Positions 1 through 63,865 of a stretch of 64,000 nucleotides of DNA are shown one piece after another. Source of the DNA: Ypsolopha sequella (lineage: Eukaryota > Arthropoda > Insecta > Lepidoptera > Ypsolophidae); NCBI GenBank assembly GCA_934047225.1, contig OW204009.1, forward strand, positions 14,698,501 through 14,762,500. The letters run 5' to 3'. Positions within the stretch are counted from its first letter, which is position 1. The number at the start of each line of letters is the position of its first letter. Made by a program: the position numbers and the translations under genes. The notes beneath the pieces are model-generated. The model had not been told where the DNA came from. It saw nothing but the letters and a program-made list of their open reading frames with translations, and ran no database searches.

Positions 1-1137
1 TTTTTTTTGGTATTGCCTTAAAACACAGTCATTAACAGCTTTGGGGTTATTTTGGAATTTTAGTTACAATTATTATGTAGGTACACTTTTACACTTTTCA
101 GTCACGGGCCCATATGAAGGTCATTTGAAAGGCATTCATGGGGCCGAAACCAATATTGAAGAGGCCTTTGGTACCATTGAGATGGCCACATCCATGGAGG
201 CCTCTCCCTTTATGTATCATTTACACTAACGGCTATGTTAACGGACAGTCCCCGACAGTTGCCAAACTATTGCCAGGAAGGTATAGGCTACGAGGATCGG
301 ATACTAAATGGACCGGATAATAGGGCTGTGGAGTGAGATAACTTCTGCTTCAAAAAATCTCCCACAAATTTAAGGCGTATGACCACGCTAAATAAGCAAC
401 TCGATGTGTGTCGGTACGAATATCAACGGAAACGACATTGAAATAATATTCATTTCAGCGTGCCTTGAAAATTGGCTGTTACGACAACCGCTGCGTCTCC
501 GGCTAGCGCAAAATAGGAGAAAATAATACTTTTCACATGGACGCCATTAACGAAAAAAAAATTTTGAACTTGAATTTCTTAGATCTAAAAATTTCCTATA
601 ATTTGGTGAAATAATAATTAAAATAGCTTTAGGCGTTTGGAAGGAGTAAGAGAATTCTTGTGTTAATCATGTGAAACTTTCGATGACTTTCGATTTTTTT
701 TTGTCAAAACTTACAATAGAAAAACAGTTTATGAAACTTAAAATTTATTTTTGACTATATAATAAAGCCGATTCTGAAGGCTTTAACTTTAATTTTAGTG
801 CTGTCAATCCTTAAATTTTTCCAAAGTAATTTAGCTTCTGTTCTTCACACTTATGAACTATTTTGTAACGATGAAAATTTAGTTTTGACAGCACTAAAAC
901 TAAAATTAAAGCCTTCAGAATCGGCTACATTGCCTATCAAATATTTTTATGAAAATTTTTGGACCACCCGTGTGGGAGGAGTAGGCCTTCAAAGACAGGT
1001 CCAAATTGCAGTTGGCGTATCCATACGCCCTAAGTCTGGCCGATGATGGCTAGCTGCTAGACAACTAACCAGCTGGATAGCCATTGTGTGCCTCCTATCT
1101 AGCTACCTAGCTACCACGGGGCTGCCAGATTGTAAAA
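1..1137. other. Non-coding stretch with one small hairpin
   Basis: No exon, RNA gene or transposon protein could be supported here. The only clear structure is a 40-bp inverted repeat: 768-807 pairs almost perfectly with 887-926, with about 80 bp between the arms. It looks like a small foldback repeat. The short ORFs at 41-320 and 798-1046 have no recognisable domain. The second one merely reads through the hairpin. Confidence 0.5.
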
Positions 1138-1250
1138 ATATACAAGGTGAATTTGTGAACATCGTCCAAATTCATACTCGAGCCTTGGTAAGTGATCAGC
1201 ATCATGAACCAATAACGATTTTTGTAAAATTCATAAAATGAAATTTCGAC
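1138..1250. repeat. Half copy of ACAAGGTGA foldback repeat
   Basis: This block starts with the ACAAGGTGA terminus and carries the CGTCCAAATTCATACT and AAGTGATCAG segments that recur at 2810-2885, 23795-24033, 33473-33739, 44142-44407 and 53950-54090. Full copies elsewhere are palindromic. This one is only one arm, followed by CCATAGTG, the centre of the palindrome. Confidence 0.7.
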
Positions 1251-1289
1251 TCCCCATAGTGTTTCACTCAGGACCGGGAGTGAATTACT

Positions 1290-2760
1290 ATGGGAAGTCG
1301 AAATTTGAAAGAAAGAAAGAAAGAAAGAAAGAAAACAGATTTATTGCCAAAAAAAAAAAATATAAGTGTTACAATGAAGACATATAAATAATTAAAAGAC
1401 AAACTTACGAACTAAATTTAAAATAAACAAACTTAAAAGAAATATAATGTCGATTAAATATTCTTTGTTCTTTTTGGCAACAGGTGGCACGCTCAGCTGT
1501 GCGGCTAGATTAAAAAACTAACAGCGCTGTTTTTCAACGTACACCCAGGACAAAAAATATACAAATTTCTATTCAATAAATTGCAGAAGGCGCATAAATC
1601 ATAAAATTAGGAAAAAAAATACTTAATATTAAACATGCTAAGTGCGTTAAAAAAAAAAAAAGAATACGAGAGTTAAAAAGAGTGTTGTGTATATAGAGGT
1701 GTAACTGGTATCTTATTTACGTTCAATGATTATATATGTGTATAAACTATTATAAAAATATTTTCTTTTTGTAGGTATAGGACTGAACTAAACTAAGTAA
1801 ATAAATATATATAAATATTATTAAATCACAAGCGAACCCCAGAATCAGGAAAATGGTCTGCTAGCTGAAGAGCTAGCGATCTGGTTCTTTTTTTTTTTTG
1901 CTTTTATTTTATAACAGAATTTTGCAGATATTAGTTGTTTTTCCAGTAACATATTTTTTATTTTGTATTTTAGAGTAAAATAGGATACATTTTCCTGCAG
2001 TGGTGGGGGAAGGTCGTTCCAGATCTTCGAAGCCGCAAACCTGAATCCTGCTCTGAAGTTCGCAGTTTTGTGTGCGGGGATGTTCATTTTTTTTTTTACT
2101 TTACTTCTTGTATGTTTGCCGTGTTCATCACCAAGCCATTTAAACTTACTAAATAGATATTCTGGACGACGGATATGAACTATTTTATGCACCATGACCG
2201 CAAGATGGAGCTCTCTACGTCCCTCCATTTTGAGCATTTTTCTTTCGTTTAGAAAGGGGGTAATATGTGACCGTCTTTTTATTCCGTAGCAAAACCTCGC
2301 ACACGCATTCTGTACTCTTTGAATCGCACGACTAGTTTTGCCAAATAGTCTTGGGCCATATACTGTATCACAGTAGTTAAACACAGAAAGAATCAGTGAT
2401 TCGACCAGTATAACCCTAACCTCCTCTTTTAGAAATTCTCGAATTTCATACAGAACTTTGAGTCGAAAAAAGGCAGTTCTTATTTTCAAGTTTATGTGCT
2501 CTTGAAACCGTAGTTCGCTGTCTAATAACAGACCCAGATTCCTGGCAGTTAATGCTCGCTCTATGCTTGTGTTATCGACTTGGATATCAGGCATCTTTTC
2601 TACGATTTGTTCGCACTGGCGTTTCGTACCCAAAACCATGAACTTTGATTTTGTTGGGTTCAGTAAAAGAGCGTTTCTCTTGGTCCACTTGACAATGACA
2701 TCAAGATCCTCGTTTATCTTTTGCACCGCTTCGTCAGTTTTTTGATGGTGAAAACACTGA
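1290..2760 (-). mobile_element. 5'-truncated non-LTR retrotransposon, RT C-terminal part
   Basis: The minus-strand frame 2726-1845 encodes 293 residues typical of the C-terminal half of a jockey/I-type LINE reverse transcriptase. It holds the post-catalytic segment with LLLNPTKSK, the thumb region with SLILSVFNYCDTVYGP and RAIQRVQNACARFCYG, and a C-terminal KIWNDLPPPLQ motif. The catalytic YADD/FADD segment would lie just upstream and is absent, so the copy is 5'-truncated near 2750. An AT-rich 3' region of a few hundred bases follows toward 1290, ending near a GAAA microsatellite (about 1310-1335). The frame is open, suggesting a relatively young insertion. The clade assignment is inference. 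Confidence 0.8.
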
Positions 2761-2807
2761 TACAGCTGTGTGTGTAATTTCTTTATACGAATTTCACAAA
2801 ACTTGTT

Positions 2808-2885
2808 ATCGATTCATGATGCTGATTACTTACCAAGCGTCCAGTATGAATTTGGACGATGATCAAAAAAAGTCACCTTGTATAA
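2808..2885. repeat. Half copy of ACAAGGTGA foldback repeat
   Basis: Reverse-oriented arm ending in TCACCTTGTATA. It has the same segments as the arm at 1138-1250 and abuts the truncated 5' end of the LINE. Confidence 0.7.
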
Positions 2886-2956
2886 TTTTACTATATTTAC
2901 TGGAACTGGTTGTCACTTGAAATTGAAATAATAATATACGCATATCATACAAATTT

Positions 2957-3325
2957 AGGTGGTAGAGCTGAAGCCGGGCTTGACTGTGGAGGCACCACCA
3001 TCTTACTTGTAAACCCCCTCGAAGTAATTCGGGGGAGAGTAAGAGGACAGCTCACAGGCAAAAGACACGAGGCCCACCATGCCTGGGACCGATGGATGGC
3101 GGTATATCCATCCCTAATAGCCGGGCCTTATATGGAACAGACTGGTGACGGGCAGCAGCGTCACTAATGCGAGGGTTCCGGCACCGCGCTCACCAACCCG
3201 CCTGCCCAGCGTGTGTGAGTATGGGCAATTCTTCCAGGATGACCGCTGGAAGTGGCGAAGTACAGGAAAGGCTTATGTCCAGCAGTGGACTAACTAGGCT
3301 GATGGATGGACGGATGGATCATACA
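2957..3325. repeat. Dispersed repeat with CACACACGCTGGGCAGGCGG core
   Basis: A roughly 350-bp block recurs in either orientation at 10935-11240, 29535-29905, 38505-38700 and 47808-48310 (with a tail at 48720-48810). Shared landmarks are the ATCCATCCATCAGCCTAG end, GTCCACTGCTGGACATAAGC, GGGCAGGCGGGTTGGTGAGC and ACCAGTCTGTTC. The apparent ORFs across it are not conserved as a protein. It behaves like a SINE or a LINE-tail family. The family name is unknown to me. Confidence 0.7.
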
Positions 3326-3335
3326 AAAAATCAAC

Positions 3336-3505
3336 AGTGGGTCTACCGCGTAATTCTCATTTACATCAACATCAACTTGAGATTGAAATTTGACGTGCGT
3401 GCGACGACGCCCGCCTAACATGCCATCTCTTTTGCACGCGTTGAATTTCGCATGCATTTGCTTGAATTTGATACAAATCAGAATTACGCGGTAGCCCCGG
3501 TTCGA
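3336..3505. repeat. Foldback element with CCGCGTAATTCTCAT termini
   Basis: A short palindromic element: TACCGCGTAATTCTCATT at one end and the inverse (GAATTACGCGGTA) at the other, with a GTGCGTGCGACGACG centre. A second copy lies at 55745-55905 in opposite internal orientation, where a neighbouring empty site shows it is an insertion. The ORF spanning it (3532-3290, minus) is a by-product. Confidence 0.7.
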
Positions 3506-3914
3506 TATTCGGACTTGTGGCCCTCTGTCCATAAAATTTATTTTAGGAAATTCCCGCGAGATAAAAAGAAACCAAATCTACAAAGCAAAGCTGAGGGCGA
3601 CCTATTACACAGAAAAACTTAAAAAGATCTTACCTTATTGGTCCAATTCAATCCAATAACTTTGAAGCACCATATTAAGAAAACAATTATTAATCCACAA
3701 AACAAAAGTTTTTTTTTTCAGCTGCACTAGTTGTATCACAGCCGTTCTGTGCGTTATTAGGTCTTTTATCAGCCCACTTTGCTATCCTTGTCACCATATC
3801 AGATACGGTGATAAAATGTTGATAAAACTCTTTGGAGCATTTTTATACAATAGACCTAGGTATATGGTGGGCATTAAGGTGAATTTATGGTGCGCAAGTG
3901 GAAGGCAAAGCTCG

Positions 3915-4150
3915 ACCTGTGGGCCTATTATGTATCTCTAGTTGCCAACTGTACTGAGGGCCTATCATTAAAAGCATAGATTTACTATCGAATTCCGATT
4001 GTCTAAGGGCATGTTAGCACTTGAAGTGACGTCACAGTTCGTAAATAGTTCAATACCCACTAAAGGCAATTTTGAAATTTCAGTTTTTATCTGTTTTTGA
4101 TGATAGGCACCCGGACTAGTTGGCAACCAAAGATACATAAACGGGCTGCA
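3915..4150. repeat. MITE-like repeat, copy 1 (pair at 37531)
   Basis: About 235 bp beginning GGGCCTATTATGTATCT and ending GGCAACCAAAGATACA. A second copy lies at 37531-37766. The ends are imperfect inverse complements (TGTATCT / AGATACA), so this is probably a small TIR element. No coding capacity. Confidence 0.6.
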
Positions 4151-4269
4151 CCCGTAGTATAATTGACACGATATTTTTGTCACGCTCCTTGCACTTGTGA
4201 TTCAACTAGAGGCGTTTAATAATTATTAATTATTAATTTCCTCCCTTTGAAATTCAGTGTAAAATTAAA

Positions 4270-4895
4270 ATTTTGTCAACTTTAAATTACGATTGGCTCA
4301 AAAGGACTGTATCCAGAGCCATTAAACAGTGGAAAAAAAGTATAACATTTATGGTACACAGGAAAGGTTGCAGGTTAGCCAACCATTGTAAATAAATAAA
4401 AAAATTATAAAGCCCTAGGGCAAAATAGTTGACTTTCTGTTCGGTTTTGATGCATAAAAAGCGGGCCTTTACGAGCTCTTGCATTAATAGTAGTTTATGC
4501 TACAAGGGCGAAAAGGAATAAATTACGAGGACGATTTAAAACACGAGCATAGCGAGTGTTTTAAACGTAACCGAGTAATATATTGCTCTTACGCCCGTGT
4601 ATCATACTACGTTTTTCAATGCATAGTGTGAGGAAATGAAAACAAATATAATCTTGTGAACTTTAAATTATGATTGGCTCAAAAGGACTGTATCCAGAGC
4701 CGTTAAACAGTGGAAAAAAAAGTATAACATCTATGGTACACAGGAAAGGCTGCAGGTTAGCCAACCATTGCAAATAAATTAAAAAAATAATAATAATAAA
4801 GCCCTAGGGCAAAATAATCGACTTTCTGTTCGGTTTTGATGCATAAAAATTAGGTCTTTACGAGCACTTGCATTGAAAATTATTATAATAACATT
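4270..4895. repeat. Two adjacent copies of a dispersed repeat
   Basis: Landmarks GATTGGCTCAAAAGGACTGT, GAAAGGCTGCAGGTTAGCC, AAAGCCCTAGGGCAAAATA and TTTCTGTTCGGTTTTGATGC occur twice, at about 4290-4470 and 4670-4870. Between them is a block with TAGTTTATGCTACAAGGGCG and TTACGCCCGTGTATCATAC. Further copies are at 32487-33300 (interrupted) and 45771-46170. No ORF of note. Confidence 0.7.
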
Positions 4896-5016
4896 CCATA
4901 GACACCTCACAATGTGGTGACAACGTTTGTATGGAGGTTTGCGTGTAATGACGCTTCTAAATGTAAACAGTTACAAAATAGTACTAAAGATAGTAGCTGG
5001 TAGAGCAGAGTAGATA

Positions 5017-5205
5017 ACGCATATAGTAGCATATATAACGCATATAGTAGCATATATAACGCATATAGTAGCATATATAACGCATATAGTAGCATATATA
5101 ACGCATATAGTAGCATATATAACGCATATAGTAGCATATATAACGCATATAGTAGCATATATAACGCATATAGCAGCATATATAACGCATATAGTAGCAG
5201 TAGTT
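5017..5205. repeat. 21-bp minisatellite, nine units
   Basis: Nine direct copies of a 21-bp unit (ACGCATATAGTAGCATATATA), starting at 5017 and stepping exactly 21 bp to 5185. Copies are nearly identical; one has AGCAGC for AGTAGC. Because 21 is divisible by three, the minus strand shows long repetitive ORFs (YALYMLL repeated). These are artefacts. Confidence 0.95.
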
Positions 5206-5219
5206 TGCTAATTAGTACG

Positions 5220-5545
5220 CTAGTTACTCTACTTATAAAATTCAAAATTCAAAAAGTTCATTTTGCAAAGTAGGTATATATAATACACGTTTTACAAGTC
5301 AAATTTTAATCTTATAAAAATATATGTAATAAAATAATAAATGTACTTGAACTACTTAGATTAAATGTTTATTTAATTTATGTAGCAATATATATACGAT
5401 TAAAATTATAGGTAAAATATTATTATACAAGGTAAAATCCAATCAACCGCCCGAACCCATACCGGAGACCCGGCCAGGGACCAGGAACAAGGTTCAATGA
5501 TCACCAACCGAAATATAACTAGTCGAAATGTAAACCCTGCTTAAG
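5220..5545. repeat. Dispersed repeat (3'-end type), copy 1
   Basis: AT-rich block with TTTGCAAAGTAGGTATATA, TTTAATTTATGTAGCAATA, AAGGTAAAATCCAATCAACC and ACCCATACCGGAGACC. The same order of landmarks occurs at 37795-38185 and, in the opposite orientation, at 63470-63860. Probably the 3' region of a retroposon. Confidence 0.65.
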
Positions 5546-5554
5546 GTATATATG

Positions 5555-6140
5555 TAAGCCCCCTTTAGACGTTGTTGAATTAGCAACACTGAATGAGAAA
5601 GCAGTGTCAAGGCGATATGTAAAAAAAAATACGGGTGTTTCTTTTCTGTGTATTTTATGAAATACACGGAAAATTATAATCAGTTTCTGGTATATGCATT
5701 TTGACTATATAATCTAGGGTTCTGTTTTTGGAAAACACGTTTGGATAAACGTTTCTTGGTAGCAATAATTGTTGAAATGAGGTCTTCTAACACACTTTTT
5801 CTCCTTTGTAGTAGCCATGTACAGAACTAAAACATATTTTATTACATGTGTTTCAACAATATCTATATTTGATTTTGGAAATTTTGCTAGCTAGTTTAGT
5901 TTTTTTTTTAAATATATAAAACCAACTTTTTTCCCTTTTGAAGAATCTCGAACTGCGCGTTTTTTCGCTTGGGAGTGACAGTGACAAAAATAAAATTCGC
6001 ATAGCCTCTTAAATCAGCAACGTCTAAAGGCTTTCAGACTCTGAAAGTGCGAGTTGGAAAGCCTTCAGACGTTGCTGATTTAGCACTGCTTTTTCATTCA
6101 GTGTTGCTAATTTAGCAACGCGTCTAAAGACGGCACTCTA
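5555..6140. mobile_element. Palindromic repeat split by a MITE
   Basis: The outer sequence reads CCCTTTAGACGTTG... at 5560 and is mirrored by CAACGCGTCTAAAG near 6115-6130, giving a foldback repeat. Inside, 5611-6010 is a separate MITE (GGCGATATGTAAAAAAAAAT ... TAAAATTCGCATAGCCTC). Other copies of the inner element are at 8742-9134 and 40815-41232. This is a nested insertion. Confidence 0.65.
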
Positions 6141-6272
6141 ATAATTATTATATTGTTTGTTTTACATTAGCCTTTCACCCGGAGGCGTGCGTCCTTTGTC
6201 ACTGTAACCATGTTTCCATTTAGATAGAAAGAGAACCTTAGTTAAGACTGTACATGACCCTAGACTGTAGAG

Positions 6273-6689
6273 CAGCGTTTCTTAACCTTTTTTGTCCACA
6301 GATCCCTTAGGAAATCAAGCACAATTTTAAGGATCCCCTTAATAAAAAAGCAGCAATAAATTTCGGACCATTTATTTTAGTTCTACAAATTACAAAAAAT
6401 ATATACTTTTTCATATGAAATACGTTAATGAGAAGGTTGGTGCTGCTTTTTTGCAACTAAATTAGTGATATTTGGGTTTATATTTACTACTGAGTTGTAG
6501 TCTCAAATCGGATTCCACTTTTAATCTATTTCTGTATTTGTTTTTAGTATACAAAAGAGCAGAGAATATCTTTTCACAGAGTTATGTCGTTGAGAAAAGC
6601 AGTAAATGTCTCAGTCCATAGATTAGGCTGCGGACCCCCATACATATGCTTGGGGACCCCCAGGGGTCCGCGGACCACAGGTCACGCTG
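6273..6689. mobile_element. hAT-like non-autonomous element
   Basis: Begins CAGCGTTTCTTAACC and ends GGTCACGCTG. Flanks are CTGTAGAG (6265-6272) and CTCTAGAG (6690-6697), an 8-bp duplication with one mismatch, as expected for hAT elements. No transposase ORF. Confidence 0.65.
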
Positions 6690-6697
6690 CTCTAGAG

Positions 6698-6926
6698 CAA
6701 GGCTGGCCAATAGATTTTCCAGGTGAGCATAATTTCTTAGACTGTGGCGGCGCCGGGCGCATAATGCATAAGGTTATTTATTCACAAAAAAGACATAATA
6801 TGCTTTAATTTATTTTATTTGTAAATGAAGTAACATATTTTTTTTATTTAATGTGAGCTGTGAAGTGGTTTTCCTGTAGTAATTTGTCGGCTTCGTGGCC
6901 CGCGTGCCTGGGTTTGGCCGGCCTTG
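6698..6926. mobile_element. Second hAT-like element, abutting the first
   Basis: Short terminal inverted repeats CAAGGCTGGCCAA / TTTGGCCGGCCTTG. The flanking 8 bp are CTCTAGAG (6690-6697) and CTCTAGAA (6927-6934). It therefore inserted exactly at the right-hand target duplication of the preceding element. 229 bp, non-coding. Confidence 0.75.
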
Positions 6927-6949
6927 CTCTAGAAGTCTAGAGCATGAAA

Positions 6950-8640
6950 AACGCCAGGCTTTCGAGGATTCGTTTGAAGAAATTCGGACTCTCCTTGTAT
7001 TGAAAAAGATATGAATGAATGAATGAATTGACACTTTATTGTACACAAAAGACATATAAAAGAAAACAGAGTATTGAAAACATAATTTTGTACAAAGGCA
7101 GACTTATCACTTAAGGCGATTTCTTGCAGCCAACCTTTGGGTGGTGAAGAAATAGTCACTAGAAAATCAAAAATAGGGGGATAGACGTAATAGATAGAGT
7201 AAATTAAATGAAAATCAATAAAGTGTAAATACAAATAACCTACCAAATTAAACTTAATTTTAATAGATATCATAGACTTACATAAACAAATACACAAGAA
7301 TATATTAATAAATACATCTATAATATATATATGCATATACATTTAAATATCAATATAATAAGGGTAAATAAGTGATGAGACTACCAACCTAATGAAACTT
7401 CATAGTGGGACCTGACTTTCCTCTTAAATATCGCCAAAGAAGACGACATACGAATCTCAGTAGGTAACTCGTTCCAAAGACACACAGCCTTGACCGCAAA
7501 AGAATTCCCATATGCAGTAGAAGTGTGCTTAGGGATACAAGCAGGTGACTTTCCCTGCAGCGTAAGGAATTGACGTAATTGAATTTGTCGCGAAGATATT
7601 CAGAAACAGAGGAATCGTTTAAAACGTTATATAGTATTCCTCCGAAGGTGATATATTTGATTTATTGATCTTTTATCTAGGGATTCTACTTATAAACAAT
7701 GTATTAAGATTTATACTTTTGGCAAATGTTTTCTACCCTCTTTTTTTCGGTTTTCAAACGTTCGTTTCAAGAACCCGGTTATGAGATCAACTTGATTTGT
7801 TTTTCATAAAATAGAAATATGAAGGGATTCTATTTAATACCAATATTTTTTTTCCTGCAAAATATTTCAGTATTAGGTAAAACACACCAATTTGTTGTTT
7901 CGCTGCGTGATCATTAGTTTTACGCGTCCAAGAAAAAGAGTCAACATATAATCGCCTCTATCAAAAGCAAATAAGGTCTTTGCCATTGGACTTATTGTGC
8001 TGGACGGGTAATAAAAAAAGAAAGAAAGAAAATAAATTTAAAATAAAAAAAAAGAACTTATGGCTAACACAGTAGAAAAGGTTACTTAAGTAGGGAGTAA
8101 TCTATAGATAAAAACAACACGACAAAAGGATTTAGCTCAGCTATATGTGCCATCCAAAACATGCTTTTGTTGGCGCTGGTTTTCAGCTACCTCCGTTACA
8201 ATTGCATGATAATAAATATATACAGTATGCCTTAATTAGCTTTTTATTTATAATTACACAATATAACTTGAAATATATACAATAAAATAAAAGAAAATTA
8301 TAACTTGAAATATATTTCGGCCCTTAGTGGGCCGTCATCAGTCAAGTATACTTGTATATTGTATATTATATTGTGTAATTATAAATAAAAAGCTAATTGC
8401 ATGATAAGGTATTTACGAGGCGTTAACAATTTTATTTACTAAATTGAAAAATCAATAACAATTGGCAGAAATGGCTTATAATTAAATTAAAGAAAATAAA
8501 AACAAAATCCAAAAATGCGTAACAAGACAAACACAATAAAAAAAAAGTAATTAGTATATACAGATATAGACTTATTAAAATTTATTAAAAAGCTTATTAA
8601 AAAAGTTGCTAGAGTAGTCCATCCTCTTAACCCTACTAAC
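6950..8640. repeat. Dispersed repeat copy interrupted by insertions
   Basis: Segments 6957-7015 and 7656-8013 together match the continuous block 28845-29287 (GGATTCGTTTGAAGAAATTC, CAATTTGTTGTTTCGCTGCG, ATTGTGCTGGACGGGTAATA). About 640 bp beginning with ATGAATGAATGAATTG is inserted in the copy here, and a second insertion (about 8015-8600) separates the GTTGCTAGAGTAG tail. The inserted blocks look like LINE 3' ends. No genes. Confidence 0.6.
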
Positions 8641-8741
8641 AATATCCCTGTTGTTTCCCTCGAAGTGCCCGCGGCGCGGCTTCACTTGTTTATGAAATAG
8701 AGAAAATTTAGTATAACCCGTGTATTTTCACTTTTGTTATA

Positions 8742-9134
8742 TAAGGCGATATGTTAAGAGGCTATGCGAATTTTATTTTTGTTACTGTCGAGAGGGGCGG
8801 ATTCAGGGCAAAAGGAAAAAAAGTTGGTTTTATATTTTTATTAAAAAAAACTAAAATATCTAGCAAAATTTCAAATATCAAATTTCTAGATATTGTTGAA
8901 ACACATCTAATAAAATATGGTTCCTATTCGTCAAACGAGGAGAAAAAGTGTGTTTGAAGACCTCATTTCAACAATTATTTCTATCGAGGAAAATTTATCC
9001 AAACATGTTTTTCAATTTCAAAACCCTAGATTATATAGTCAAAATGCATTTACCAGAAATTTATTAAAAATTTCCGTGCATTTCATGAAATACACAGAAA
9101 AGAAACACCCGTATTTTTTTCGCATATCGCCTTA
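8742..9134. mobile_element. MITE with AAGGCGATATG termini
   Basis: About 393 bp, with short inverted ends AAGGCGATATG at 8742 and CATATCGCCTT at about 9124-9134. Internal landmarks include GCGAATTTTATTTTTGT, GGGGCGGATTCAGGGC and AAGAAACACCCGTATTTTTT. Related copies at 5611-6010 and 40815-41232 (inverse). A diverged relative is at about 41680-42105. The small ORFs inside are fortuitous. Confidence 0.75.
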
Positions 9135-9599
9135 AAGACATACTGGTGCTCCTTTTCTGTGTATTTCATGAAATTAATTTCTTAATGGACTCAGCCTAAA
9201 ATATTATAATAACATTCCATAGACACCCTACAATGTGGTGACAGCTTTTTTATGGAGGTTTGCGTGTAAAATTGTTCAAAATATTGCCAAAACAAAAGTG
9301 AGAAAAATAAAAATTATTATCCTAAAAATACAATATGGGTATTAAATTGTAGCAATTAAAAAGCTTATCGACTTGAGCTGCGCATTTTTAACAGTTTTTT
9401 ATTGAAGGGTAGTTTGATTTCTTGTTACAGATTATTACGTTTTTTTTTACAATTTTCGATTTTTGATTTTTCTACCGCAGATATTTTATTAAAACAAAAT
9501 AATACTTAAATAAGATTAAAAACCTACCTGCAAAATAAAATTTGCCTAAAACAAAACACTAACCTAAAACCCTTATAAATCTTATAACTTATAAAAAAT

Positions 9600-9740
9600 A
9601 AACTAAACTGAATAAAAAATGTGGAAGGGTACCTAGAAGGCTGGCAGCGTTTCCTCTTTGAATGGCCAGACTGATTCTCTGGCCAAGATACGCGCCAGCT
9701 TTCGGGTCGATCAAGCGTCCATCAGCCGTGCAGATAACAA
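9600..9740 (-). mobile_element. Fragment of transposon ORF (GDP-AG-YF-QRI type)
   Basis: The reverse strand matches the protein fragment seen more completely at 53030-52782 and 54937-54710 (KAGTYFGQRIRLAIQRGNAA, then a LLGTLP-like segment). Only the end of that fragment is present here. Other pieces are at 23525-23790 and 30780-30845. I recognise this as a recurring arthropod mobile-element protein but cannot name the family. Confidence 0.55.
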
Positions 9741-10079
9741 ATTACGTTTTTTAATCGTTCATTATTTGTTATTGCTTCATTAGTCATTCATTACTTATTA
9801 TTCACGATAAGTTCATTGTTATTCGATCGGAATAATAAAAACATTGAAAATACCTCCTCCCATCCTCTTAATTAAGGTTATCATTTATCATATCCAATAA
9901 AATGAATTCCGGACAAAATAACTGATGTTTTTTATTTGTAAATGTTCAGGTTTCAAAACAAATATAAGTCTATAAATATACTAGGTGACATTTATTTATG
10001 CAGCCAAATTAATACTGAAGAGTCGGTTAGTACTCAGTATTTAAGTTCGATGACCCTTTTTGTGAAATTCGTAAATAAT

Positions 10080-10460
10080 CACAGAACAATTAATAGGAAT
10101 AGAAATGCCATGAAAGCCGTGACTGCGACGCACCGCTGTGATCAATACGTCAAGACATAACCTGCGGGCCTCTCATTTCTCAATCGAACGCGTTAGAGCA
10201 AACATATTGTAAAAATGGTGTATTGCAGTGTGGCAAATTGTTCTAACTTTTCGAATAACGCAAATAAGACATCCAAAGGAATTTAATTTCACTCGTAAGT
10301 AATTTAAACACGTATTTACTGTGATATTTACAGAATAAACCTTGCGGTAAAAAAAATTTCAACCATACCATGAAATATTTATCGTTGTAGCGAGCAGCGT
10401 GGAAATTAGACAATTTCATGGCATTTCTGTTTCTTATTAATATGTTCTGTGCCAACACCA
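10080..10460 (+). pseudogene. THAP zinc-finger N-terminus inside a foldback repeat
   Basis: From ATG 10215 the frame reads MVYCSVANCSNFSNNANKTS and runs into a TAA after KGI. C-x4-C spacing at the extreme N-terminus is typical of THAP (C2CH) domains, including those of P-element-like transposases. The rest of the domain is missing. The surrounding sequence is an imperfect inverted repeat (AGAAATGCCATGAAA near 10102 and its inverse near 10410). Most likely a transposase relic in a non-autonomous element. Confidence 0.5.
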
Positions 10461-10527
10461 CATAATTCTCGAGAGCATCTCATCTGCTAACCCTACTTCC
10501 AATGAAAACAGATCCGTTTTGTTACAG

Positions 10528-63453
<52,926 letters not shown>

Positions 63454-63469
63454 GTGAATACATCAATAT

Positions 63470-63865
63470 TTATATAAAGACATGATGTTGCTAAGTTTCT
63501 TGCCCTTCTTTTTAGCAAGACTAATCGAATGGGCGGAGGTAGATTATATATGTAATCCATTAATATGTAGTATATAGGATGAGATTTGGTTGGCCGCCTG
63601 GATTCGTGCTGGGGGCTCGGTTGGTGATCATTGAACCTGGTCGCTGGCTGGGTCTCCGGTATGGGTTCAGGCGGTTGATTGGATGTCACCTTTTATAATA
63701 TATATTTTGCCTATCATTTTAATCGTGTATATTTTGCTACATAAATTAAATGAACCTTTAATTTAGTTCATGTACATTTATTATTTTATTACCGTTCTTT
63801 TTATTAGATTTAATTTGACTTGTAAAAAGTGTATTATATATACCTACTTTGCAAAATAACTATTT
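63470..63865. repeat. Dispersed repeat (3'-end type), inverse copy
   Basis: Inverse of 37795-38190: AGTTTCTTGCCCTTCTTTTT, AATCGAATGGGCGGAGGT, GGATTCGTGCTGGGGGCTC and ACTTTGCAAAATAACTATTT. The minus ORF 63689-63414 spans it and is not a gene. Confidence 0.7.

Noticed and set aside
2957..3325. Protein genes across the CACACACGCTGGGCAGGCGG repeat copies
   Set aside because: Copies are read in different frames and strands, with no conserved protein. It is a repeat family.
4907..5245. Repetitive YALYMLL membrane-like protein on the minus strand
   Set aside because: It is produced by the 21-bp minisatellite, whose period is a multiple of three.
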